A stretch of DNA of 30,301 nt, from contig LSSK01000055.1 in assembly GCA_001969505.1 (NCBI GenBank), positions 1 to 30,301 of the forward strand. Reading direction: 5' to 3'. How positions within the stretch are numbered: position 1 is the stretch's first letter; every line of letters begins with the position of its first letter. This stretch comes from Zancudomyces culisetae (Eukaryota; Kickxellomycota; Harpellomycetes; Harpellales; Legeriomycetaceae). The notes below the pieces were generated by a model. It was not told where the DNA came from, ran no database searches, and was given only the letters and a program-made list of their open reading frames with translations. A program made the translations under genes and the position numbers. Positions 10,938 to 20,149 of the stretch are shown here, one piece after another.

Positions 10938-12481
10938 TTTTGCTCTACTTTATTATTTTTTCCTCTTTTGAAATCTTTAAGTGGTGCTCTAACCTCTTGA
11001 GTGAATATACTAGATGTTAAGGAAGCCTGTTAGTTTATGTTGCAACTTTCTCTTTATTTTTTCACCTTTATATATCACTTTATTACACCTAAATACATCG
11101 CGTTTTATTTGCGGAGCTTATTGGAGCAAATCGAATTGTCCTGTCGAAATTACATTGATTTGCTTTGTTTCTTTCTTCAGCACACCAATAGATCGACTCC
11201 GCAGCAATTACCAATTGAACAAAGCTTGATGTTTCCACGAAAATTAAGCGCCTTTGTGGTTTTTGACAAGTAGACTCTGTCCTGACTTATAGTAAAACCA
11301 TAAGTAGCAGTTTTATGTTGGATTTACACCAAGGATCAGGTATCGAGAATCATTCTTGTTGCTTTTACTTTTATCGTTAGCTGTATTTTGTTTTCATGGA
11401 GGGGTGTGGTATACATTCCTTCTTACTTAAAAAAAAATCATTTTTTAGTACCATATTTTTTAAGCAAAGGCTAACAAACTGGTCTTGGTACACAGAGCTG
11501 GGATTACTTGTTTCTAGAGATAAAATACGCATTATTATGACGCCAGCATGTTTTTTTGGGTGGACATGGATGCGGATAATTTTTGCATCTGTAATAAACT
11601 GGCTTCTCTGTCATCCTAGTTGCGCGTGGCTTTGTAGCAGGATGCGTGTTCAAGAATCACTCTGTTTTCATTATTTTATTTTATTTTTTGCCATTATTGT
11701 AAAAACTTAAATAAGAAAACCTAAGAAATAACTGCAAGGAACCCTCCTCCTCTCCCCCCCCCCCATAGACACTCCCTGAACTAAATTGTGGGTTCTTATT
11801 TTGGAAAAAAGGAAAAAGCTGAGTTTCCTTGGAAAGAAGAACGCAACTCCCTCTACCAATAGTGCCACTGAAAAATATCTATATAAAATCAGGTTAATTC
11901 AAAGACTATACCGTTCACACTCACGGACTGACATTCATTTATTTCCAGAATAGATCATCCCCCAACCTCCACCTCTCTGTTCTTCTCACTTTGATACCTT
12001 TTTTTCGTTGGTGCTCCATTATATTACAATAGATATACACTATGTACGTTAGAAACCTGTATCGCAGATGATTTTCAAAAAGAATATCGGTCCTATATAG
12101 GTAAAAGGGGTCTCTTTTCCCATAAGAATCAAGACTCGCATTTTGCAAAAGCATTGAATTATATTTCTTAAAAATTAGCAACATGCACAGTTATCATAGT
12201 GTTAGATGCTTAAAGTCTACCTGACGATTCACTACTCCTCTTTTCTTTTTTTTTTATAAAAGCAGCTGATAGGTACGCTTCTAATAGTAGCAAAATAATC
12301 CAACCAGTTTTGACATCACCTTTTGGTATTCTCAAACGTTTACATTACTAACTTTCAAGTACATAACATCCTAATAACGTCGAGCCAGCTCCATCAAAAA
12401 AAATATATATACATAAAGATTTTTTTGTACGTTGCTTGGCTCTTAACTGAAGAAAACTTCTATCTCTAAAAATTAAATACA
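10938..12481. other. Long non-coding region between CAND1 and the permease
   Basis: These 1.5 kb separate two divergent genes. A TATATAAA string occurs near 11881 and another TATA string at 12404. There is an 11-C homopolymer at 11754-11764 and a small hairpin (ACTTAT/ATAAGT) near 11285-11305. Short open frames exist, notably 11037-11273 on the plus strand, but none has a recognisable domain. The right end is the permease promoter. Confidence 0.5.
12404..12411 (+). promoter_or_regulatory. TATA-like element upstream of the permease gene
   Basis: TATATATA lies 71 nt upstream of the ATG at 12482, a plausible distance for a yeast TATA element. Assigned from sequence and position only. Confidence 0.4.
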
Positions 12482-13933
12482 ATGGAAGCTCAAGCTAACA
12501 CTACAGATCCCAATACCACTCCGACATCCTTGGGGGATGTTGAATGTAGTAGTTTAAAGTTGGTACAAAAAATTGATTGGAGAATACTCCCGACTATGTT
12601 CACACTCTACATAACTGCACTACTCGACAGAACAAACATAGGAATAGCATTGGTCCATGGTTTGATTGAACATTTGAAATTAAATTCCACAGAAGAGTCA
12701 CTCACTTATACCCTCTTTATGTTGACATATATCCTAATGGAACTACCATCGGTCATGCTTTTAAAAGTATCAAAACCAAAAAGCTATTTCTGTGGGATGG
12801 CGATCCTCTGGTCTCTGATATGTATCCTGCAGGCGTTCGTAAATAACTTTGGTCTGCTTGCAATCTGCAGGATAGCCTTGGGTGCCGCCGAGGCCGGATT
12901 CGCACCTGGTCTGATTGTATATCTATCTATGTGGTATACACGGGAGGAAGTTCGATCCAGAATTCTTGTGTCGTTTATGGCTATTCCATTCTCTGGAATT
13001 ATTGGAGGTCCACTCGCTGCTGCTATCTCCTTACTAAAATTTCGACCAGAGACGCACCAAACAATATTTCTTGTCGAGGGACTGATCTTTCTGGCTCTCG
13101 CAATTTTATTATACTTTTTTTTTCAAAACTTTCCTGAGACTTGCACTTTTTTAAACGACACAGAAAGAGCTGCTATTACTGACAAGCTTCAGAATGAGCG
13201 GCCTCATGCCATGAAAGTAAAAACAAGTTTTTCACAAGTCGTACGATATATTATTAACGGGGAAACCGTAGCTTTTGGATTTATAAATCTTGCTGCAATC
13301 AGCAACATTACTTTGATTAGTGTATATGGACCAACTTTAATCAAAGGATTTGGGCATGGCCCGTTAAAGGCAACACTTTTGTCTGCATCCCCGTGTGCTG
13401 TTGGGTTTCTTTCTATGTATATCATGTTACTTGTAGAGACAAACATTTTCGAGTGTACTTTGATAAAAAAGAGTTCTTACTTTACCAAGTTGGTGGCACT
13501 AACCATGACTACGACTATATTTCTGGTTCTAATTCTTGTCACAGAGGATAAAACATGTAAGCTCGTATTCTATATAATGTTGGGGTTAGGTTCATACTCC
13601 TGCCTACCGATAGCTATCTCATGGATGTCGGTAAACCAAGATAGTATTAAAAAACGCTTGGTGGTTAGCCCAGTCACCATTGGTTTTGGCAATCTAGGAG
13701 GTACCCTTATTCCATACATGTTCACCACTAAACACTATCCAAACTTTCTCTTGGGGTTTATAATGATTATCTCGGCTAATGTTGCGGCTATCGTTATGAT
13801 ATTATGTATGAGCTCATACTTCAAAAAAGAAAATCAACAAAATGAACAAAACATTGATGGCACTTCACACGGAGTGGAGTGTGGATCGCACTGTTTCTGC
13901 AAAAAACACACATACTTTCAATATACTCTTTAA
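12482..13933 (+). CDS. MFS permease of the Dal5/Tna1 anion:cation symporter family
   Basis: 483 residues, no intron. A short hydrophilic N-terminus leads to KIDWRILP (30-37) and LDRTNIG (48-54), the diagnostic start of the Dal5/Tna1/Liz1/Vht1/Seo1 (ACS) family. About twelve membrane helices follow. The motif RIALGAAEAGFAPGLIVYLSMWY in helices 4-5, shown here as pieces RIALGAAEAG and FAPG, and the RSR loop after it also fit the family. The C-terminus is short and cytosolic, with several His and Cys residues. Members take up small organic anions such as allantoate, nicotinate, pantothenate, biotin or dipeptides; the substrate cannot be chosen from sequence. No related metabolic gene is adjacent, so context does not help. 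Confidence 0.87.
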   Translation: MEAQANTTDPNTTPTSLGDVECSSLKLVQKIDWRILPTMFTLYITALLDRTNIGIALVHGLIEHLKLNSTEESLTYTLFMLTYILMELPSVMLLKVSKPKSYFCGMAILWSLICILQAFVNNFGLLAICRIALGAAEAGFAPGLIVYLSMWYTREEVRSRILVSFMAIPFSGIIGGPLAAAISLLKFRPETHQTIFLVEGLIFLALAILLYFFFQNFPETCTFLNDTERAAITDKLQNERPHAMKVKTSFSQVVRYIINGETVAFGFINLAAISNITLISVYGPTLIKGFGHGPLKATLLSASPCAVGFLSMYIMLLVETNIFECTLIKKSSYFTKLVALTMTTTIFLVLILVTEDKTCKLVFYIMLGLGSYSCLPIAISWMSVNQDSIKKRLVVSPVTIGFGNLGGTLIPYMFTTKHYPNFLLGFIMIISANVAAIVMILCMSSYFKKENQQNEQNIDGTSHGVECGSHCFCKKHTYFQYTL

Positions 13934-14293
13934 CCCTTTTTGTTTTTTTTTTTGCTATGCTTGTCTACTTTAACAAATAAAAATAGGATTATCTCCAAGT
14001 CATACTGTTCTAAACTCTTTGTCTACATTTTCAATGCTTAATCATACAAGGCTTTAATGCTTTGTAGTCATTCTATTACTGAGCCTTGAATCCCAAAATT
14101 TTGGATTTGGATTTGGATTTGGTCCAAATAATGGTCAATATTTGGCGAGTGCAAATTGTTATTTTCGAAGTTTTATTAGAGTTGATTTGCATTTTACGAT
14201 TGTTTTTTAAATTAGCTTTCATATAAACGTGCTGGAAAGAGTATTTTTCAATTCAAAAAAAAATACACAAAAGGACAGGATATCAAAAGAAAA
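13934..14293. other. Intergenic region between the permease and CWF18
   Basis: Holds the permease 3' end (T-rich just after the stop) and the CWF18 promoter. A perfect 12-bp palindrome, CCAAAATTTTGG (14093-14104), leads into three ATTTGG units. No coding sequence is seen. Confidence 0.5.
14093..14122. repeat. Palindrome followed by ATTTGG tandem repeat
   Basis: CCAAAATTTTGG at 14093-14104 is a perfect palindrome. It is followed by repeated ATTTGG units ending in GGTCC, about 170-200 nt upstream of the CWF18 start codon. A regulatory role is possible but unproven. Confidence 0.5.
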
Positions 14294-14981
14294 ATGGAGG
14301 AAGAGGCCAGGAAGCGTAAAGAACGACTACAGGCTATTCGCGACAAAAGAAAGGCAACGTCAGTATATTCATCTTTGCCCTGCATTTACTAGCTATAATT
14401 ATCCAACTTCCCTATACTCAAATGAATAAAATAGATCGAAAGAACATGCCGAAAATCAAGTAAAACGAATACGAGAATTGGCTGGAGATGAGACTGTTGA
14501 GGCTGCAGTAGAGGGTGTAGTGGAAAAAACTATAGAAACAGCAGAAAAAGAGAGAGACCAGGAGGAATTGGTAAAGAGAATAGCCATGTTTTTTTTTTTT
14601 TCAATTTTACATTTGGCAACAATCTGTTAAACAATCAATAACCACAACTTTTTCGAACCCCAAATCTAATTAGGATGTTACAAGGATCATAACAAACAAA
14701 CCAGATTCAGACATCAAGCGGATACTTTTAAAAAAGATGGAGCCGTTAGAAATTCAAACCCAAAAGGCAATAGTGGAATTGATAAGTAAGTTGGCAAAGA
14801 AAATATGAACGCTACTTGAGTGGTATACTTGATGTTTTTTGTACTTGATAAATAAAAAATGTACATAGGGCGAAGATTGAAGGAGGAGCAAAGCGAAGGA
14901 AAAGTCGATATTTTACAGGCCGTCAAAACACAAGAGTACATTGATACAGCAGTGTCGTCACGGCAACCACTTGATGAATAA
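14294..14981 (+). CDS. CWF18: Cwf18/CCDC12-like spliceosomal protein (four exons)
   Basis: Exons 14294-14358, 14435-14570, 14674-14785 and 14869-14981 join in frame to give 141 residues; human CCDC12 has 166. The N-terminus EEEARKRKERLQAIRDKRK resembles CCDC12 EEEALRRKERLKALREK. Exons 3-4 give NKPDSDIKRILLKKMEPLE and TQKAIVELIRRRLKEEQ, matching the CCDC12 block KPDWDLKRDVAKKLEKL and TQRAIAELIRERLK. Cwf18/CCDC12 belongs to the NTC/Prp19-associated spliceosome set and acts at catalytic activation. Introns are 76, 103 and 83 nt; all end in TAG. Donors are GTCAGT, GTAAAG and GTAAGT; the first is unusual but is the one that keeps the frame (the nearby GTATAT donor leads to a stop). Its 3' end faces ADE4, 225 bp away. 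Confidence 0.86.
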
Positions 14982-15206
14982 TCACCACCATTAATGGTTT
15001 AGTCTATTAAAACAGAATTTTTTGCTTTTCAAAGCTGCTTTTGTATGTATTCACAGAGATTGTCTTGTTCTCTCGTTGTAATGTAACACAAGATGTATGA
15101 AACCACGTTGTAAATACATTTATATCCGCTAGTGATTAATTTAAATAGTAATAAACAAGCCCCGCGAATAAATCTAAAAAACAAAAGTAAAAAGCTATAA
15201 ACCTCA

Positions 15207-17020
15207 TTAAGAATCTTCAAAAATATTGCTGATTCCAGAAGCAACGGGACTAACAGTTTGAGAGTGCAAAGTGGAGTCGCTACGTTGAGATTCCAAGGTA
15301 TTCAAATACTTTTTGGAAACACCACCAGTAACATAGTTGCCATCAAACACAGAGGCTTCAAAACACTTGATGGAGGGGTTAAACTTTTTACAGCAATCCA
15401 CCAGGTCGTCTAGCGTTTGGTAAATCACTTTATCGGCACCCAAGATGGTCGATATTTCGTCTTCAGTACGGTTATATGCGACAAGCTCCTTTCTAGATGG
15501 CATATCGATTCCATAAACATTCTGGAAGCGAATTGCTGGTGCTGCCGATGCGAAATAAACTTTTTTGGCGCCAGCATCACGCGCCATTTGGATGATCTCG
15601 GAGCTGGTGGTACCGCGGACAATAGAGTCGTCAACAATCAGCACGTTTTTGTTGTTGAATTCGTAGTGCATGGCGTTGAGCTTCCTACGGACAGACTTTC
15701 GGCGGTTTTCTTGACCAGGCATGATAAATGTTCGTCCGACATACCTGTTTTTGTTAAACCCTTCACGGTACGGAAGGTTCAGCACCTGAGAAAGCTGAAG
15801 TGCTATGATTCTGCTTGTGTCAGGAACTGGAATAACAACATCTATATCATGCTTGTCACCAAGTAGTCTGCGGACAGTGTGTGCAAGCTTAGTGCCCATC
15901 TCCAGCCTAGCGTCACTCACTGGGATATCATCTATAATGGAATCTGGTCTGGCAAAGTATACATACTCAAAGATACAGGGTCTCCACTCTGGGGTTTCAA
16001 TTAGTTTTCTGCGCGTAACTTTGGTTTTAGTTACTATAATGGCTTCTCCAGGAAGAACCGGCTCAAAATGATCAAACCCTAGTGCCTCCATTACTGCGCT
16101 TTCAGACGCAAACATATAGTCTCCTTTTAGTCCCTCATCCCCACTTCCATTGGTCATGCCCTTGGCTCCTACAGGCCTACAACCAAAGCTTAGCGGCCGG
16201 ATCGCGTTTGGATCTCTAAACCCTATAATTCCAAACCCTGCTATCATTGCAATACATGCATATCCGCCTACACATTGCGTGTATAGTTCTTTTATCGCGC
16301 GGAACACGTCCTCTTCGTTAATTCTATAGTTACCCAAATTTTTATTAGATATAATTATAAAATTATACTTTGTTTCACTCCCGCAAAATGTCTGTCCCTT
16401 TCATTTACCTGTGTTTCTGGTTTTTTTCCAAATTGTATGCAAACATGTTCAACAAAAGCTCACTATCTGAATTCGTGTTTATATGTCTATGTGCCACCAA
16501 ATCAAGAAAATTTTCAAGCTCGACTGAATTGGTCAAATTTCCATTCTATATTCCACAATACAAAAGCCATTTTCGCATGTGTTAGTATGTCATTTTACTA
16601 TTACTCTACTGTTATCTTTCTGCAAAAAGACATTGATAGACATTCATTTATCCTTGGAGTTGACAAACGATAGCTCAATACTGAACAATAATTCATTCAT
16701 CGACTTACATGTGCAAATGCTATTCCATAAGGACTATTCACATAGAAGGGCTGGGCTTCAGAAATACTTGAAGTTCCTGCAGTAGGGTATCTCACATGCC
16801 CAATACCCATACTGCCGTGCAAGCCCTCTATCCTATCTTGTGTAAAGACCTCGTTAACCATTCCATTTGCTTTACACTGGTAGAATCTTCCCCTTGCTCC
16901 ACATGTAGTTATTCCTGCAGAATCCTGGCCTCGGTGCTGTAACAGACCAAGACTTTCGTGAATGTCCAACACGGCATTTTGCTTGGTGTCTTTTAATATA
17001 AGCCCTGAAATTCCACACAT
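15207..17020 (-). CDS. ADE4: Amidophosphoribosyltransferase (glutamine PRPP amidotransferase)
   Basis: First committed enzyme of purine synthesis, converting PRPP and glutamine to phosphoribosylamine. Three exons, 17020-16709, 16545-16409 and 16323-15207, give 521 residues (S. cerevisiae Ade4 has 510). It starts MCGISG, with Cys2 the glutaminase nucleophile after Met removal. The first intron (163 nt, GTAAGT...TAG) falls exactly between AFAH and NGNL, the conserved glutaminase loop. The second (85 nt, GTAAAT...TAG) restores [12 protein letters not shown]. Other landmarks are [11 protein letters not shown] (~273-283) and the PRPP-binding [13 protein letters not shown] (~377-389). The C-terminus keeps the [14 protein letters not shown] block. 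Intron 1 has a perfect TACTAAC branch site at 16587-16581. By eye I found no Bas1/Gcn4-type TGACTC in the upstream region. Confidence 0.97.
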
Positions 17021-17559
17021 TTACGTGTTTTGCTGTTGAGAGTTGGGTTCTCGTGGTACTAAATTCAATAGTATAATAAGTTTTGCTTGGTAAACTTGAG
17101 GCTTTCTGGTATACTGGGGCTGGATGGTCAAACACTGATTTATAAAAATCGATAAATCAGCATTTTCTTTGCTCAAAAAAATTTTTTTTATTTTGTGACT
17201 GAATAACACCAACTAAACCTAATTGGTCATTGCAATAGAAACATCCGCAAAATTCGAATTAAATTCACGCTTTATCAAAAAGCAAAAAGCTTATTTCAGC
17301 ACTCTCATTTAGTAGATTACGTCAAAAGAGTTAGTGGGCTTTTATGATAAAAAAAATAACTATAGCAGGAAAAAGCAGCGAGATTCGAACCTGATCTTCG
17401 TTCTGGTTCATATCGCAATTTTTTTTCTTCTGCTTAATAATTTTATCTTTTCTGAATTTTTCTGTTTGAAATTGCTTCTCGGATGAGGTTGGTTTTTAAC
17501 GTTTTTAGACACAAAACAATTAGTAAAAATATAATTAAAAAATAGAGAAAATTGCTATT
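17021..17559. other. ADE4 upstream region
   Basis: The ADE4 promoter region, also containing the 3' flank of the ankyrin-like gene, since both are on the minus strand. It holds a tRNA-like fragment (17373-17435, described separately). No open gene is seen. Confidence 0.55.
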
Positions 17560-18891
17560 TTATGAATGGTAAATAATTGAGTGCTTTAGCCAATGATGGA
17601 GTACAGAAGACTTTTTCGAATCCATTGCCTCTTGGTATCCATTATAGAGTTGACCTCCGAGTCGTGCACCATTATCCTTTAAGTAGTCGATCCACTTTAT
17701 GGCACCCAACCTATATGCCATCCTCATCAGTAGATGATTGTGTGCATTTATATTGATGCCACATTTGATTAACATTTGCACTATCCTAAAAGTGCTATCT
17801 GTTACCTCCGCCTTTATATCATGCAAAGTGTTGTCGTTGGGTATACGAAGGCCTTCAGCTGAATGAGGTGGAACGTTTCCTTGTGCGCTTCTGACAATAA
17901 ACTTTGCTATTTCCACAATTAGGTCCTTATATATACATATTTTTTTACTTTTGCTATGTTCTGAGATGCGTACACCTTCATTCAATAAAGCACGTACACC
18001 TTTTATGTTCGCACTTCCAAGAAGCTCAACGACCATAAAATAGTGTTTCTTTTCGAGCTTTAATCCTTGCATAATAAGGAATTGTAGAACCTCATTGTAG
18101 CACAGCTCTTGCTTTTCACCGGTATGCGTATCTCCCGAATTGCTTTTACCCCCTCCTCCCTTCTTGTTCTCTTTGCCCTCCTCGCTTTTCTTGGTACCTG
18201 GAAACATGCCAAGAAGAAAAGTGTTTAAAACATTGTCATCAAATTTATCGCATAGTGCGGGGACAGCATGTTGGGTCAGCTCGCGCCCTGATATCCCTGC
18301 ATCAATCACTAATTGCATGAGTTCAGTGTTTTTTTCTTCTGCAGCGATTTTTGCAAGGCCTCCCAGATGATTTTTAATTGAATAGCCCAAATCAAGAAAC
18401 ATCTTAATCGACCTTGGGTCTCCCAACCCTATTGCAGTTTGAAAGCATTCGTACCTCTTTTTAACTTTATAAGTCTCCAGTATTAATTTTGCCCACTCAT
18501 ACTCTTCCGTGATAATTGCTATCTCCAAGGCAGTATTGGTTCGGTGATAGCGAAGGTTTGGCTTGACAGATGCAACGTATTTCATACAGCTTAAATCATT
18601 GCTCCTACGCGCCACCTCAAGCAAACTGCTAATGTTTTTGGGGGTATTTTTAACATCTTTAAAAAGCATCATCATGACATAGAAATTATCCAAGTAGACA
18701 GCCATATCAAAAATAAGTTGTTTTTCAAAAGCTGTACTTGTGTTTTTTAAAAGAGTATCAATCTTGTCCCGTTCACCTCCTACAACAGAAAAGTTAGAAA
18801 AACACATCTCCTTGTCAACACTATCTCCCCATCTGTATTTCTTGTAAAAATCTTCAAACTGTTCAGTACTCACCATTCTACAGGAAGTCAT
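17560..18891 (-). CDS. Ankyrin-like repeat protein, lineage-specific or orphan
   Basis: 443 residues, no signal peptide or membrane segment. Helix-pair repeats of degenerate ankyrin type run over ~85-215, for example TALEIAIITEEYEWAKLILE, then CFQTAIGLGDPRSIKMFLDLG, then LAKIAAEEKNTELMQLVIDAG. A hydrophilic Lys/Gly/Ser linker (~233-262) follows. A second block (~263-420) ends with IKCGININAHNHLLMRMA and DYLKDNGARLGG. Spacing and the LLLDxGx-like turns fit ankyrin repeats, but most lack the canonical TPLHxA start. The first ~80 residues are helical and match nothing I know. Met6 is an alternative start. The role is unknown; ankyrin repeats usually mediate protein contacts. Neighbours (ADE4 and a transcription-factor-like gene) give no functional hint. 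Confidence 0.75.
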   Translation of the reverse strand: MTSCRMVSTEQFEDFYKKYRWGDSVDKEMCFSNFSVVGGERDKIDTLLKNTSTAFEKQLIFDMAVYLDNFYVMMMLFKDVKNTPKNISSLLEVARRSNDLSCMKYVASVKPNLRYHRTNTALEIAIITEEYEWAKLILETYKVKKRYECFQTAIGLGDPRSIKMFLDLGYSIKNHLGGLAKIAAEEKNTELMQLVIDAGISGRELTQHAVPALCDKFDDNVLNTFLLGMFPGTKKSEEGKENKKGGGGKSNSGDTHTGEKQELCYNEVLQFLIMQGLKLEKKHYFMVVELLGSANIKGVRALLNEGVRISEHSKSKKICIYKDLIVEIAKFIVRSAQGNVPPHSAEGLRIPNDNTLHDIKAEVTDSTFRIVQMLIKCGININAHNHLLMRMAYRLGAIKWIDYLKDNGARLGGQLYNGYQEAMDSKKSSVLHHWLKHSIIYHS

Positions 18892-19463
18892 TTTAATACT
18901 TTTATTTTAGAACTAAAAAATAATGTGCAAATGCTGTTTTAGAAAACCCATGGCCTTGGACAAGAGTTGAAATGATGGTATTTATAAACTTTTGGGTGAT
19001 GGAGTTGTTTTCCAAACTATGTATAGTTGGAATAATTATTTGTGCTTTGCAACCTAAAGCTTCAAGAAAGGGAGAAAGGGGTGATATTCCTCCCGTATTC
19101 ATATTTCATGGGATCGGGCATATCACCGAAAGGTTAGAATTCTTAGAAAAATATGTGTTTATCATAAGAACTTTTAGTGCGCTACATCACTCATACACAC
19201 ACTGCCACTTACTGCTTTGGATATTTTTCTTGTTGTAATCCCCACCACCAACTTTTATAAGCATCACTTTTCTTATTTTCCAAGTAAAGAGTTTCTTCAA
19301 ACCTATAAATGAGTTGATGCAGCATATTTCTATTCACCGTGAATATAATAGGAAACTTAGTGACTAGAACCAGATCTATATAAAAACCACGGAAGAACCG
19401 GAACACATATTATCTTTTTTGCCGTGTAAACATATTTGTGTTGCAGTAGTTTTGTGTTTCACC

Positions 19464-19490
19464 TCTCCCTCCTCCCTCCTCCCTCCTCCT
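19464..19490. repeat. CCTCCCT-type tandem tract
   Basis: Short pyrimidine-only tandem repeat, period about seven, far more GC-rich than its surroundings. On the minus strand it is a G/A-rich run with several GGG blocks. Confidence 0.75.
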
Positions 19491-19818
19491 GGAACCTTCA
19501 CACAGTGGCCTCTTAGCTGATTAAATGTATAAGACTGCAAAAAAAATAAATAAAATACTTCCTTTGGCTATTGGTAAAATTTAAAACCTAGTGAGTATGT
19601 AAATAAATATCTTCTAATTTCTTTAAAAAGAAAAGTCTGTATTAATTTACCCGTCTAGTGTATTTTAAGCACAAGTTATATTCTAAACTAAAATATTTTC
19701 CTATAGGTTAAACCAAACATTTAAAAATGGTAAATTGAGAAGCTGAGAAATGCATAACCAAAACATGCGTTTGTGTATACTTTTTGCTTCAAGTAAAATT
19801 GCTAAAGTTTTGAACGAC

Positions 19819-19874
19819 TACAAGCTAATTGGACTGACGAGGAATGTTCTCATTTTGCATTCCATTAGCTTGTA
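19819..19874. repeat. Long imperfect hairpin, possible structured RNA
   Basis: TACAAGCTAAT (19819-19829) pairs perfectly with ATTAGCTTGTA (19864-19874), 11 bp. Stacked on it, GGAATG (19841-19846) pairs with CATTCC (19858-19863), 6 bp, closing an 11-nt loop. An 11-nt bulge (19830-19840) lies on one side only. Transcription and strand are unknown. Confidence 0.5.
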
Positions 19875-20149
19875 TTTTCACCGACCTGATAACCTGCAGT
19901 GCTGTGGCATCAAACATCAATAAAAATCGAACCAAAACTAAGCAGGTAAAGCTGTGGTTTGTTTGAGATCATGAAAAAGGATCAAAGGTGGGTGAACAAA
20001 AAAGAAGCTTCTTGAAGGCCTAAAGTTTACATTTTAAGAATTTACAAAATAAATTCGCAGATAGCACACTCGGATATATACTGTACAGTCAATAGAATCT
20101 GATTAAACTGGCTATTTAGAGCTTTATTCTAAAAAGATAATATAAATGA

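Larger units (their letters stand above)
18892..20149. other. Non-coding region with a structured segment
   Basis: Holds the upstream region of the ankyrin-like gene and the downstream flank of the transcription-factor-like gene, both minus strand. Contents: a small minus-strand open frame (18902-19102) with no known match, a CCTCCCT tandem tract (19464-19490) and a long stem-loop (19819-19874). No confident protein gene is seen. Confidence 0.5.

Noticed and set aside
11396-11710. Plus-strand open frame of 104 codons
   Set aside because: Composition is Phe/Ile/Cys/Trp-rich as expected for random A/T-rich DNA; no domain and no neighbouring exon.
11939-12184. Minus-strand open frame of 81 codons upstream of the permease
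   Set aside because: No recognisable motif and it lies in the likely promoter region of the permease.
18902-19102. Minus-strand open frame of 66 codons ending 11 bp before the ankyrin-like gene, perhaps joined to an open frame at 19209-19406 by an intron with a GTAAGT donor
   Set aside because: The only in-frame acceptor would be GAG, unlike the TAG used by the other introns, no domain is recognisable, and the stop is too close to the next start codon to leave a promoter.
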